This document shows positions 48,088-60,417 of a stretch of DNA of 64,000 nt, piece by piece. Within the stretch, counting starts at the first letter, position 1, and each line of letters opens with the position of its first letter. The notes under the pieces were generated by a model. That model made no database searches and was not told where the DNA came from. It saw only the letters and a program-made list of their open reading frames with translations. Both the position numbers and the translations under genes were made by a program. The stretch comes from Numida meleagris (Eukaryota > Chordata > Aves > Galliformes > Numididae), in contig NC_034414.1 in assembly GCF_002078875.1 (NCBI RefSeq), positions 32,434,265-32,498,264 on the forward strand. The letters run 5' to 3'.

Positions 48088-50577
48088 TTCCTTTCCCAAG
48101 TAGGAAGTCATATTCATATGTTTATACATCCTTCATACTGTCAAAGAGAAGATAGCGGGGGGAGTCTATTTTGATTTGTCTTTCCTGAACTCAGAGAAAT
48201 TTTACAACGTAGTATAGAGATGTAGGACATTTGGACCAAGATTGAATGTCCTTGATTTTTAGTCAGATATACGTAAACTTTTCAAAGATATATTTGAACT
48301 GAAAACTAGTTCAACTAGTCCTCTACCCTAAATGTATTCTAAAAAGTCAGGAGAAAGTTTTATTCAGTTTTAAAATAAAGAAGTGGAAGGTTGAATACGG
48401 ATAACTCATCTTCATTTGAATTTGAAAGTATCAAAGAAGTAGACCATAGAAATATCTGCATACCCACAAGCAGTCATATAAGGATCTGTATGTACTAGTA
48501 GAATACTTATTTCCAAGAATTCTTCCCTCAGATGTGGGCATTTTTAGAACAAAAATGAATCATAAAGAGCTGGACTATCAGAACCAAAGTCCTTTTTTAG
48601 TTACCAGCACCATGGGATATGTTATGGGTGAACTTGTTAAGCAGAGTATAAATAATAGTATTTTTTCTGGCTTTCTTTCTGATGTGAGACCACAAGCTCT
48701 TTGTAATAGCTACTAAAAAGATGGAGCTCCATTAACATGGAGCAGGCCCTGTGAGCTAGCTGTGTTTTAATAAAATTTATACAGCTTCTATGATGCAGAG
48801 AGTAGCTTCTAATACTGCCCAAAGAATCCTCAGGACCATCCAATGTACTTCACAAGTAATTAATTTCTAATGTTAAATTTTGCTAGGTAAATAACAATGT
48901 TCTTCATAAAATAAAGCAGAGTTTCATAGAAAAGTTAAACAGAGCCTTTCATTGGAATTAGTTTTCAAGCAATTTCCTGAGCTTGATCTTTACAAAAATT
49001 AGAAACAAAACATTAGGTGAAAGCAACTGAAGTTTCCAGTCTTTCTGGTTTTATTTTTTGTTACACTCTCTAACCTTTTGTTGTTGTTTGCTACTTGTAT
49101 CAAAAAATACTTTCTTCATAATGAGTGCAATGTTTTATGTATTATCCTTCAGCTGTAATTCTTTTCTGGAATTGTCATCATATTTGGGAGTTGAAGAGAA
49201 CACCACTCATACTTAATACCAATCATAAACTGACTATCTAAAGTAAATATTACTGACTTATTACAACACATTATATTCTTTACAGCTCCTAGCTGGCCAA
49301 GAAATTTTACAGCTGCATTATCTGTCTGACAAAGAAACAAAAATTATATTTCATTTTCAATGAGTACTTCATTTTTCTCTCTAAGTCCACACCATATCTT
49401 CTATTTAGGAAAGAGTAATGACTGAATGGCTTCAACTGTCTTTTACTTCATTTACATTACATCCAAAATCCTATGATATGGGTTCAAGTAAGATAAATAA
49501 ACTCTGTTCTCTGTAACCAATGAGAAAAATTGCACATATTGCACCGTAAATAACACCCATGTACATTCACAAAGTATTGTCATGATTGCCTTAATTCCTA
49601 AGTAAAATAATTTTGAAAATTTTAAAACCCTTATATTGTGTATCAAAAAACTGAAAGATTTCTCAATGAAGAACCAGCCTTTCAGAGCTTTTAGAAGTCA
49701 AATATACAGATATATATCCATTTATATATATATATGTTTTTCCTGTAGATCTAGCATATAAGACATTCATAGATAGGCATATGATACTGAAATTGTCTAG
49801 AAACAGGTTGCTTTTTGAATGGTTTCTGGTAAGTATCTTCCAACAAGAACACTTAATATCATACCTTTTTGAAAAGAGTGATGTAAAGTAGGTTTATTAA
49901 CTCTAACTGCAAGTGAAGAACAAGGGCATGAGCATAGATTAGTCCTGTTTTCACAGCTGTACATTTTTTCTTTTTTATTCCACTTTTCAACTATGAAATA
50001 CTTGTGTTTCATGCTTAGTAGGCAGAATTAAATGAATTTCTTACAGATATGTATTGATAATTTTTTTTTTGAGTTTGTGAAAATTGCTTATATAGTTATG
50101 TGTAAAAACAAAAAGAATATGTTGTAAATGCTGGTTGTTAGAATAAAGAATAATCAAAGTGAGTCACTGTTAGGATGTTATCTGTATTCACAATAAAGAA
50201 CTTCTTCACTATTCACCAACCTGAAGAAAGCAAAATTTTAGAATAAGGCCCCAAATAGTTGACACTTAATGAGAATGTGAGGTCTTTCCATAGCTGAAGA
50301 GAAAGTAAGTTCCCTAAAAAATAAGACTGAGATGCAGAGATTTCTGGAAGAACAGAGCTACTCAGTGGGAGATTCACTGTAAACTTAAGAGACTTCAAAT
50401 AAATTAACCCTGGTGGAAATTTTAGATTTTAATACATTATCGACAGAAATCATATGGGTAAGATAAGGCAGAAAAGGAATAGTGCTTACTAGCACAATCA
50501 GTTCAAAGTAGTCTGGAAATGAAATTCTAAAAGTTCCTAAATTGTCATTGTGGTAACTAAATGAATGTGCTGCACTT

Positions 50578-50735
50578 CAGGTGAAGTTCAAGTTGGACAT
50601 TGGGGAAAATTCTCGGAAAAGGTGATAAAACATTGGAACAAGCTGCCAAGGGAAGTAGTGGAGTCAGCATCCCTGGAGATGTTCAAGAAATGTGTAGATA
50701 TGGCACTAAGGGACATGGTTTAGTGGGCATGGTAT
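50578..50735 (+). mobile_element. CR1 LINE internal fragment lacking both ends
   Basis: Encodes, with frame breaks, the very end of ORF2: AAAACATTGGAACAAGCTGCC, AAGGGAAGTAGTGGAGTCAG, CTGGAGATGTTCAAGAAATG and GACATGGTTTAGTGGGCATGG. This matches the [20 protein letters not shown]...LRDMV-stop segment of the 39781-40637 copy. It stops before the CR1 3' UTR terminal repeats, so its 3' end was lost after or during insertion. About 160 bp are left. Confidence 0.82.
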
Positions 50736-51632
50736 TCTATATTGCAGATATTGCTCTTCATGTTCACTATGCTGAACTAATGTTACTCATAGGAAACTTT
50801 TAAAACCTATTGCAGTCTCAGAACAATACTTATACAACAGCAGGTTGGTTGTGATATTCCAGCTCTCAATGATTAGTACTTGTGTATTTTGAAGGCTTTC
50901 ATATGGCTGCATGCAACACTTACTATCTTAAGTCAAGATTATAAATACAGTCTTTTCCTAGATAGGAAGCACAGAAAAATTCAGAAAGTCAAAAAATGAT
51001 TGAAAAACTTTGTATAATTACAAAGTTTTACTAAATAGAAGTACAACATCCTAAGCATGTAGGCAGCATTTGAGTGGAAGGACTAAACAATTTATCAACT
51101 TGTTATGCTGCTATACAGCATGATTTTTCTCGATAATAAGAAAGTTTGAGTTTCCAGAAAGCACTAATTAAATGGTGGAGCATAATAATATAGTAGTTCT
51201 GCAGTGATGGCTAGGCATCGATGTAGCATATGAATATCAGTAGTCCTATTTTCTATCTTTAGGGTGATGCTGTTGGTTATATAAAGAACGTTTACAGAAT
51301 AAAATCAGTAGATATCATAAAATTGGATATTTTCTTTTCTGTATAAACCAGACCACAAAGGATTATTTGGCTTGTGAAATTATGATAATATAATGCAGAG
51401 ATTAGCAGAAAAACTGAAAGCAGAAAGTTATTTTTGTGTCTTGAATCATTATTAAACTGGATATATATGTAAAAAATACTGGATATATGACAGTAGCAAA
51501 ATAATATTAATGCCATACAAATGTATTTTGTAGAACTCCTTAAACAGTTGTTGTTTTTTTTCCCTCATTATCAGTGTCATGACCATGAGAGCACTAGCAA
51601 GCATTACTGGCCCCACTGGATTTGTTGGAACA

Positions 51633-51667
51633 GGCATGGCATGGCATGGCATGGCATGGCATGGCAT
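51633..51667. repeat. Pentanucleotide microsatellite (GGCAT)7
   Basis: Seven perfect GGCAT units followed by AGCAT and GCCAT variants. It keeps the same frame open on both strands, explaining two spurious frames here. Confidence 0.95.
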
Positions 51668-51820
51668 AGCATGCCATGGGAAATCTGGCTCCAAGGAAAT
51701 CCACACAAGACCCCACCAGTAAGCTGGGGCAGGGACTGAAGGTCAGTGCCTGTGCTCAGATGAAGCCTGTAGGCAGGGCTGTGTGTAGAATCTCTGGGTG
51801 AGGCTAGTCAGGACTGTTAA

Positions 51821-51836
51821 TGCTCATTAATGAGCA
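51821..51836. repeat. 16-bp perfect palindrome with ATTAAT core
   Basis: TGCTCATTAATGAGCA equals its reverse complement. A paired TAAT core could bind a homeodomain dimer, but chance is possible. Confidence 0.8.
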
Positions 51837-53604
51837 CTCAGGGCCCTGTCAGTCACTTTCTCCTTCACAGTTATGGTTCTTGACACAAAAAGGTGAACTA
51901 ATAAAGAGATCACTGACAAGTGTTCTCTTCTTTCTTCCTCTTATTTAATTTCTAAAAAAAAAAACTATTACCAGAAATTTTATTCTCATTTAATCTGCAA
52001 CGAAATCCAACAGTTAGGTTAAACTCAACAGGCTAGTCTTCTGATTTCTGTAATGGTTTGTATAAGACAGCTTCTTCTACAGCAGAATGGAAGCAAAATC
52101 TGATCTGTAATGTCTGTCTACTTAGGAAGCATTATGCTGATTTTTGTCTGTCATTTTTCCAGAAATGAATAAGTGATCATTAGAAATCAGGTTCTTGTTA
52201 TTTTTCTCTTTTTTTTTCTAAGTAATAAAATAATTCAGTACATTTTTTTTCCTTGAGGAAGTAAACGTATTGATGAATCACTTCAAACAATGCTAATCAA
52301 CAACATGAGAAGTCTGCAAGAAAGGACATTGACAGGAGAAGCTCTATTACTAATTTATTTGTCTTTTTATGGTTCAGTTAAGGGAATATCCTAGGGAGTA
52401 AAGCACATGTCAGTGTTGTCAGATGTTACATGGTAGCTGTCAGAGTTTTGACTGATGTACAAGGACTACCTGCTCATGTTTGCCCTTCCTTTCTGTTGAG
52501 TGCACACAGGTAAGACAGCTTGTTGGTAATTTTTATTTAATACTTTCAGTATCTGCACCTGCTCTTTTATTGAAAGTTCTGACAAGGAGAGATTCTGCTC
52601 ACCCAGATTTCCAAGATTTCCACTGCAAAAATGTGATCACTTAAACAAGGTAACAAGGTTTTCCTCTGGGATTAGAACACTCTTCACATTCTTTTTGTAA
52701 TGCCTTGTGATCTCAGATGTAACTGTTTATATTTTGATTTCTTAAACTCCTCTAAAAAGCTTGTGCTCAGGAAATAAAACCATAGAAATTAAGGGTGCCA
52801 GATTAATTTTTTTTTATTATTATTTTGTTTTATTTTGTTATGGACTTGTCTTAAATCTCACTTTACCTGGAAAAGCTCTACCCATTTTGAAGACTTCTAT
52901 TCAGAAAATAACTGCTACTATGTGTCCAGGGAGGTATGGCTGTCACACAATAATTTCTCAGCCACATGACTTGAAATCATGTATCAACAGCTTGATTAAA
53001 AAAAAGCAAAATTATTTTTAATGTGCAAAATCAGATTAAATCTTCAAACATAAATTGTGAAATGGCAATATTTATTTCTTAATGCAATGTAATAAGAAAT
53101 AAGAACAAGAAATTTTTGAAGAGATAAAGTAGTCTTACGCTGGGAAGCCCAACTATCTTTTTGCTGAGCAGTTCAACTTTTCTCAAAAGTTTCACTTGTT
53201 ACATGGAAGCAGAGAAGGTTATACTGAGATGCTGAAGTGATACATTTTCACTTAGAATGTCATTTCAGATCATGAATAATTCAGAAAAATTTCAGCATGC
53301 TATCTCAATGCTATTTCTCCAGTATTGTTGGCCTTGTGAATCCTAGGCCTTAAAGGAAATGTCCATAAATTGAAAAATATGTTAAAATATTTTTCCCTGC
53401 TTATGTAGTTTAATTTGGAGCAGAAATTCTATTTTCCATTTATTTTTCACCCCTGTGGTATATCTTTCCATTCTGTATTTATATCTGGTTCCACTCTGGT
53501 TAGCAAAGGTCAGTGGAGGAGAATGTGGATGGGCAGCAGTCATGCATGTTTCTGTTAGGCAACCAATTTACTTAACAAATATTACAAATGCCAGTGTTTT
53601 GCTG

Positions 53605-53622
53605 AAAAAAAAAAAAAAAAAA
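53605..53622. repeat. Poly(A) tract, 18 nt
   Basis: Uninterrupted A run, 80 bp before the C-rich tract. Confidence 0.9.
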
Positions 53623-53699
53623 GCTTTCCTCAGTAAGGTGAAAATCAGTTTCTAACATGACCATAGAAGCCTCTGTCTCTGCTGTGGCTTTTTGTTATT

Positions 53700-53729
53700 C
53701 CCCCCTTCCCCCCCTCCATTCCCCCCCCC
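53700..53729 (-). repeat. C-rich tract; strong G-quadruplex potential on minus strand
   Basis: Cytosine runs of 6, 7 and 9 with only TT, T-CC-ATT between them. The minus strand therefore has G9, G7 and G6 runs, enough for four or more G3 tracts with short loops. A direct repeat TTTTTGTTATTC flanks it (53689-53700 and 53749-53760). Confidence 0.8.
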
Positions 53730-54961
53730 TTTTTAAAATGTAGTGCTGTTTTTGTTATTCTGAGACCATATTTGTCTCACTGGGAGTCATTTTTCACTCA
53801 AAGGAATGTGGTTCTGCTGCATCTCTTCAAGGAATCATAGCAGCCCTGTGGTTTCTATGAACTCAGATGTTTTTAGGATATCAACTGTGAAAATCATGCA
53901 TTCACAAGAATTGGAGCTGCCTGACAATCCCTGGAGGTAAGCACGTCCGCTTTTTGAAGCATGAGTAGGAACACCGATGAAAAATGTGGGCATTTGTGTA
54001 CCAAGCAAATACAACTCTGCTGAAAAATTTATCCAGTCTCCAGGTTGATTCTGATAACAGTGTAGGATGAAAATAACAGTGGAAGCATTCATAAGAAATA
54101 TTAATAAAAGAATAAATCGAGATACTGAATATTTGGGATACTGGCAGAATTGAGAGCCACACAAGAAGACAAGACCAGCTTTTATCCAAAGTTATAACTT
54201 TTGCAGTGCAAAATGTAATTTCTTATTGCTAGCTCCATAACTTTAATTCGCTCTTAATTTATTAGTATTTACCTACCAGTCTGAGTTTTCTTCCTGCAGG
54301 TATAAAAAGCAAATTATTGGTATTACAATGTCCAGGGCATACATCAGCCTTGGAGGCTGTTTTTCCTTTCAGAAACAGTGTTGTTTTTTATTTCTTAAAG
54401 CTGCATTAAGATCTTGATTTTAGTCACTAATTTATGACCAGGAGTGTCTTAACCTGATTTTGATTATGCAAAAGTGGAAGCCGTTACAAAAGCAAAAGTA
54501 CTTACATTTCATTGAAGAAAATGCCACATAAAGATATGTTTAAAGTTAAGCACAAAATGAAATGTATTTTGGGAATGAATAAATTTACATATATGCTTAA
54601 GTACTTAACTGAAACAAGGCCAACGTATTAACTATATGTAAAAGTAACCATATAGGCGAAAATCCTGGCCATACTGAAACTGAAGTAAAATTCCCAAGGG
54701 GAACATACATTTACTTCAGGCCATCTCTGGCAATTCTGAATGAGCTTATATAAGTATTTCTTTTTGTAAGCATATCTTGAAATTTGGAGATTCATATTTT
54801 TGAGGATCTTTGTAAGAAATTATTTCTGCCATTATTTTAGACAATCTTTTGTTAACAACAGTGACAAATGAAATACTTTAAAATGAAAAAACTGATATTT
54901 CAAAATCTGTTTTTCACATTGAAGAAGAGCTACTTATTCTTAAGGTATTGTTATTATTTTT

Positions 54962-54985
54962 TGTTGTTGCTGTTGTTGTTGTTGT
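54962..54985. repeat. Trinucleotide microsatellite (GTT)n
   Basis: About eight GTT units with one GCT interruption. Confidence 0.9.
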
Positions 54986-55796
54986 AATTTTCAGAAGAAA
55001 TGCTGAGTGAATATTTTTAGACTGAAATTCAGCAGCACAAATATTCTATTGCTTATGTAACCCCAGATTTCTATCTGGAACAGCCTTAAGATTTAGTTGG
55101 AAGATGAGTCATTTGTGAACACCTTCAGTCACTATTGGCATTGATTTTTATCTTGAGATGCTTGTATCTCCATCTCAACTCCAACATCTAACAAAATCAT
55201 AATTGCTTGTGTTCTGTAGCACTGTTTCATTGCTTTTCTATGAATGGTCTGTGCAGAGTATGTTGTAAACCAAATAATTTACTTAAAGTAACAGAGAAAA
55301 CTTCTTAGTGCATTTGACTGGAACTATATTGCTGTTAGCTTTGTTCTGGTATCAAATAATATTTCAAGTTGTCATGTTAGTTTCATGTTGTGCACATTTC
55401 TGTGCCCTTTCTTTTATTCTTATCTGGCTGAGAAAGTAAAATATATTATTATTCTTCGGTAAATTTAGGCCAGAACTATTTTTAAATGTTTTTATGTGGA
55501 TAATAATAAATAATTCTAGTATTTTAGCAGCAAATATACTTTTGTCATAATTGAGATAGTTCCTAATTACAAAAAAGAAAAACATTAACATGAGAAAGAA
55601 GGTGCAAGTACATATGGTATAGAAATATCTCTGCATGATAGCCTAGGAAAAAACTGTGCCTCTCTTGTGAGAGTTGGCTGCTCTGTAATCTATCACTTGT
55701 GAAAAATGTAGGGTTGGAAGGAATGGGATTCTTTTAGTCATTTTCATGTTTGTGAAACATTTGATTGTAATTAAGACCATGAAGCTGTAAATGCAG

Positions 55797-56416
55797 GGGG
55801 CCACACAGCTGGAAAGCTGTTTGGCAGAAAAAGACCTGTGGCTGAACATGATGCAGAATGTGTTCTTCTGGCAAAAAAGACCAGCAGTATCTTGGGCTGC
55901 ATTAGGAGAATCATTGCCAGTGGGTTGAGGGAGGTGATCCTCCCTCTCTGCTCAGCCCTGATGAGCACTGTGTCCAGCGCTGGGCTTCCCCTTACAAGAA
56001 TGATAAGAACGTATGAGAGAGAACCCCATGCAAGGCCACAAAGATGGTGAAGGGACTGGAGCATCTATCCTGTGAGGAAAAGCTAAGAGAGCTACTGCTA
56101 AGAAAGCTGTTGAGCCTGTGGAAGAAGTTTCAGATCTTATCAATGTATATAAATACCTGAAGGGAGAGTGCAAAGTAGATGGAGTGCCCAATAACAGAAC
56201 AAGAGGCAAAGAGCACAAACAGAAAGACAGGATCTGTCTGAACATCAGGAAAGACTTTTTCTCTATGAGGGTGACCAAGCACTGGCATAGGTTTTGAAGT
56301 CTCCCTCCTTGGAGATATCTTGAAGATGTCTGGACATTGGCCTGGGAAAATGGCTCTAGGCCCCGATTATCGCGGGTGTGAGGCAAGATGACCTCCAAAG
56401 GTCAACCATTCTGTAA
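55797..56416 (+). mobile_element. CR1 LINE, 5'-truncated, plus strand, old copy
   Basis: Begins in the ORF2 tail (CAGCTGGAAAGCTGTTTGGC, AAAGACCTGTGGCTGAACATG) with a small deletion against other CR1 copies. It continues through CTTGGGCTGCATTAGGAG, GAGGGAGGTGATCCTCCC, GGTGAAGGGACTGGAGCATC and CTGTCTGAACATCAGGAAAG. It ends with GATGACCTCCAAAGGTC and CAACCATTCTGTAAT. Frames are broken in many places. The interior differs from the other two 3'-end types and is closest to the old type at 5703-6054. Confidence 0.87.
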
Positions 56417-57519
56417 TTAACTTACAGAAAAATTGAACGAAAATACTAAATTTCTAAAAATTTCTTTTCCAGAATAAAAAAAATCCCAGGATTGATAAAG
56501 ATTTTCTAAGAAAAAAGATAAGTTCATTCATTATTTGATGAGTAGCTAGTGAACTTTCAATAATAAATGCAAGTGAGAAAAACTGTTGAATTGCTAGTTG
56601 AAAAATTGCAAACAATTTAGACTGGGAAAATATCCTGAAAAATATCTGAAAAGATGTACAGAAACTTTTAAAAGAATCTATTAAATCCCAAAGGAAGAGT
56701 AGAACAGTAGTTTTATTTCATAAAAGTAAGAATTTCTTTCCTTCTATTTTGGAACAGACTTATTTGAAAGTCCAAAAACCACACAAACTTCTGAGTAAAA
56801 TTTACTAGATTGACTACATTCAACCTTCTCTAACCTGAAAATTCTTGAATGTAACTACAATTGTCCTCATAGACCCATGGAAATGAGATGACATCTTTGG
56901 AGGTTAACCAGAACACCTCTTACTTAAAGTGGAACTGTTTCTGTCTGCACCATGGATAAATTCTTGTCCACCTCTTGTCTTAAATTCATTTTTGAAACTA
57001 GCCAGAGTGCTGGCTCAACCAAGCCACAGACTTAGACTACTTGACACACATTAGCAGCACTGAAGTCAGAGTAAAATAGAGGCTGCTTTCACTCAAATAT
57101 TCATAGATATTTTTAATATCTATGTGTTTAACAAAGAAATATAGGATCTTTTACCTATCTGAACTTGTGGAATGAAAAATCATACTAGTTAGCTAATAAT
57201 CATTATGTTTAGTTAATTCTGTTTTTCACTTCAGTAACTTTATAATGCAAAACTCAAGACAATAGAAGAACTGTAATCAGAAAGTAGGATGGTCTCTTTT
57301 AGATTTGAGTATGAAAGATTATTTAGTCTTTAATTCAGCATAAAGCAAAATGGATTTTTATTTTTATCGCAGAGACATAATATATGCATTGCGCTTAAAA
57401 TATCCACTGAATTGAGAAAGTCTATGGCCAATGGCATATGTAAAAACAGGACTTTTCTATCACTTATTATTCTGTATGAGGATGTCTGGAGGTGGGTGGG
57501 ATGGTTCTGAAGGGGATTT
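56417..57519. other. Unique AT-rich DNA, no gene seen
   Basis: No repeat or exon recognised between the two CR1 copies. Confidence 0.55.
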
Positions 57520-57895
57520 TCTGGAACACAAGTCTTATGAGGAGAGGCTCAAGGAACTGAAATTTTTTGATCTGGAGAAGAGGAGGCTCAGGGGAGACCT
57601 TATCGCTCTCTACAGCTACCTGAAAGGAGGTTGTGGTGAGGCGAGAGTCAGCCTCTTCTCCTTCGTAACTAGCAATAGGACTAAAAGGAATGGCCTCAAG
57701 TTTCACCAGGGGAGGTTCAGGTTGGATGTTAGGAAAAATTTCTTCTCTGAAAGAGTGGGCAGGTGGAGGTGTTCAAGAAATGTTCAGATGTTGTACTAAG
57801 GGAGATGGTTTATAGGAGAAATACTAGTGGTAGGTGGATGGTTGGACTGGATGATCTCAGAGGTCTTTTCCAACCTTGGTGATTCTATGATTCTA
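57520..57895 (+). mobile_element. CR1 LINE 3' end with small internal deletion, plus strand
   Basis: Encodes [40 protein letters not shown] and [17 protein letters not shown], then skips directly to GTGGAGGTGTTCAAGAAATG. The [14 protein letters not shown] segment present in the copy at 39781-40637 is missing, a deletion of about 50 bp at about 57760. It ends in GGTGATTCTATGATTCTA, the CR1 terminus, after GGTGGATGGTTGGACTGG. The frame is open for 122 codons, so it is a fairly young copy of the same type as 39781-40637. Confidence 0.93.
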
Positions 57896-59455
57896 AATGA
57901 CTTTTACACAACATTGGTTACCTCCAGAAATGTAGGTAATGATCATGTTAGATCTTTCCTGATGCTGAAATAGAATTACAGAAGAGTTGCACAGGCATTA
58001 TAATGTGCTTTGGAGTAAAATATTCCTTATTTGGTATTTATTGTCATAACACACATAACAAGCCTAAGCAGTTTGTGGAACTTGATTATTTGTGTTTAGT
58101 TGCATTTAAATTTTAGCTGACAATTAATACAAATGTGGTCAGGAGGAAGGCTGTTTCTGTGGAGGATGAGCAGTCCTGCTGTCTGTTGAAAATACGTGAC
58201 TCAAAGTACAGGCTTGCAAAACTCTTCAGGAATGCTGCAGATAGATGAAAATCTGATTGTGATAACTGAAACTCAATTCTTCTCAGCTGGCAATGAATCA
58301 AGAAAATTTCAGAGAGGTTTCCTATCATGTTCTAGTACACAAAGTAATATCTGTTTCTACTGGCAAGCTGCACTCCAGTTTGAAGGCTAAGATGTGAATG
58401 TTAACATTATAAGGAATAAGAAATAAGTGAATTTAAGACAAAGATAGCAGTAAGGACTATTCTTTCTCATGAAGCTCCTGGCTATCACTTATGAAGGACA
58501 TCTTCACAGCAGCACACTTATGGCTTTGTTCTAAATTTTTTCTCCTTCAAAATGCCAGTGTGTTGTGGCCACTGTAGGGCAAAATCCTTCTCATTGTAGT
58601 GTATGTATCTTTCCCCCAAAACCCATTCCTGCCTTCTACAGTTTTATAGATTATTGGGTTATTCCTCTATTAGGACAAATAAATTGTGAACTCAGGTCTT
58701 TGTTGTAAAACAGCAGCCGCTGTGATTGGTGAGATTTTTGCATATCAGCATCATCTTGACTTTATGGTATTTCTTATAATTATTTTAGTATAAGTTAACT
58801 GGAAATATGCCCCATTTTTCTGTTTCCAAGAATAATGTACAGCATCAAACACTGCCAGGAACGACACCAGCAGGATAGCAGCAGAGCTAGCAACTTTTGA
58901 GCAGAGCTGTATTAAGGCAATTCACTTCCACTGACAACATGAAACTACAATTTAGAGAAGACCATCTAAAATAATCAAAGGATTGAGGGATGAGATCTGT
59001 AAGCAATTTTAAGAGAGATAAACTTGTGTACTTTTCAGAGGAGCTGATTGAGTGGGAGGATGGGGAATTTGAAAGCATTTTACATAGAAGTAGAGCATCT
59101 AAATAGGTATTCTGAGAAGAAAAAATCTTGACTTCATTAACTGTAGCTAACAATAAAGGAAATAAGAGGCCAAAGCCTGCAGATATACTCAAGTGGAGCT
59201 TTTAAAAGTAGAGTTTTGTTCGATATGTGCAGTAGAGAAAAGAATGCTAGCTTATACAAGATTAAAAATATTTATATATATTATATAATATAGATATATA
59301 AAGCACACATATTGAAACTCAAGACTCCATTTTTCACTACATGTTTAGCACTACAATAAATGTATTTCTCTCATAAATAATTTACTGTTTGTTTTCTACT
59401 ATTTTTGCTTACACAAAAATTTGTCTTGCCATTACTGGTGGATAGTCCAAAGGTT
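57896..59455. other. Unique AT-rich DNA, no gene seen
   Basis: No recognised repeat. A 101-codon minus-strand frame (59192-58887) has no known motif. An AT-only stretch lies at 59265-59300. Confidence 0.5.
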
Positions 59456-59793
59456 TCACAAAATCACAGAAGCACGGAATTGCAGGCATTGGAAGGGACC
59501 TTAAGAGATCATTGAGTCCAACCCCCCTGCTAAAGCAGGTGCCCTGCAATAGATTGCAGAGGTAGGCATCCAGACAGATCTTGAATATCTCCATAGAAGG
59601 AGATTCCACAACTTCTTTGGGCAACCTATTCCAATGCTCCATCATCCTTACTGTATAGAAGTTATTTCACATGTTATTATGGAACTTACTGTGTTCAGGT
59701 TTTAGCTCATTACTCCTTGTCCTATCACTACACACCACCAAGAAGAGCCTGGCCTCATCCATTTGCCTCCCACCTCCCTCTAGATATTTCTTT
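59456..59793 (-). mobile_element. CR1 LINE 3' end, minus strand
   Basis: Plus-strand sequence starts AATCACAGAAGCACGGAATT (decayed terminal repeats), then GGAAGGGACCTTAAGAGATC, CCCCTGCTAAAGCAGGTGCC, AGAGGTAGGCATCCAGACAG, TCCACAACTTCTTTGGGCAA and CCTCCCTCTAGATATTTCTT. These are the reverse of the CR1 3' UTR and ORF2 end. It is of the type with CCTGCTTTAGCAGG near the 3' end, like 5703-6054. The minus strand still encodes HWNRLPKEVVESPSMEIF in frame. Confidence 0.9.
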
Positions 59794-60401
59794 TTCCATT
59801 TTGTTAATATTGCCATGGTAAAAAAAACAACACATTTTTACTTAGTTAAAGCTCATGCAATGTGAATGAAATATGCATAAAAGCATTCAGTAATATTATT
59901 AATGTAGAATGTTGAAATCTGTATAATCATAGGTTAATTGCAGAGTTAATGTATTTTGGTAATATTTTCTCTAGTATATTTGGTACAGTTTGATATCATC
60001 TTAACATGTCAGATTACTGTTTGACCAGAAACCTATTCTCAAGTATATAGTTTTTATTAAAAGAGGAAAATATGTATCTTATACATGCAATTTTGACATG
60101 GTACATTAGCTTTCACTGGGTTTTATAAAGTTTACAATCTAAATTGTAGAATAATTCTATCATTTAAAAATTTAAACTTATTTTTATTTATTTATTTTCA
60201 ATGGCTTGTGAATGATTGTAACTTTTATGACATTTTCTCAACTGAGGAGTTTAAGGATATTATTTCTAAGTATTTCTTAACTCAAATTTCAGCACTGGTT
60301 AAATGCAGGTGTTATAACTTATTTCTGTTGCAATGAAGAAAAAAAATCATTGGCTTTAGTGAGGGCCAAAGTCTTCACTTTCTACAGTGTCATTTGAAAT
60401 G

Positions 60402-60417
60402 AAAAAAAAAAAAAAAA
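60402..60417. repeat. Poly(A) tract, 16 nt
   Basis: Uninterrupted A run. Confidence 0.85.

Larger units (their letters stand above)
40638..50577. other. Unique AT-rich DNA, 9.9 kb, no gene seen
   Basis: The largest repeat-poor block. It contains two polypurine tracts, short A/T runs and a possible regulatory segment near 46.7 kb, listed separately. Open frames are short (75 codons at most) and without motifs. Confidence 0.5.
50736..55796. other. Unique AT-rich DNA, 5 kb, no gene seen
   Basis: Holds a GGCAT microsatellite, a 16-bp palindrome, a C-rich tract and poly(A). A 109-codon minus-strand frame (54164-53835) with hydrophobic segments has no recognisable family. Confidence 0.5.

Noticed and set aside
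51452..51739. Open frames on both strands with MPCHA or HGMAW repeats
   Set aside because: They are translations of the (GGCAT)n microsatellite, not proteins.
53835..54164. 109-codon minus-strand frame with hydrophobic stretches resembling membrane segments
   Set aside because: Hydrophobicity follows from T-rich codons; an overlapping frame on the same strand is also open, and there is no recognisable family.
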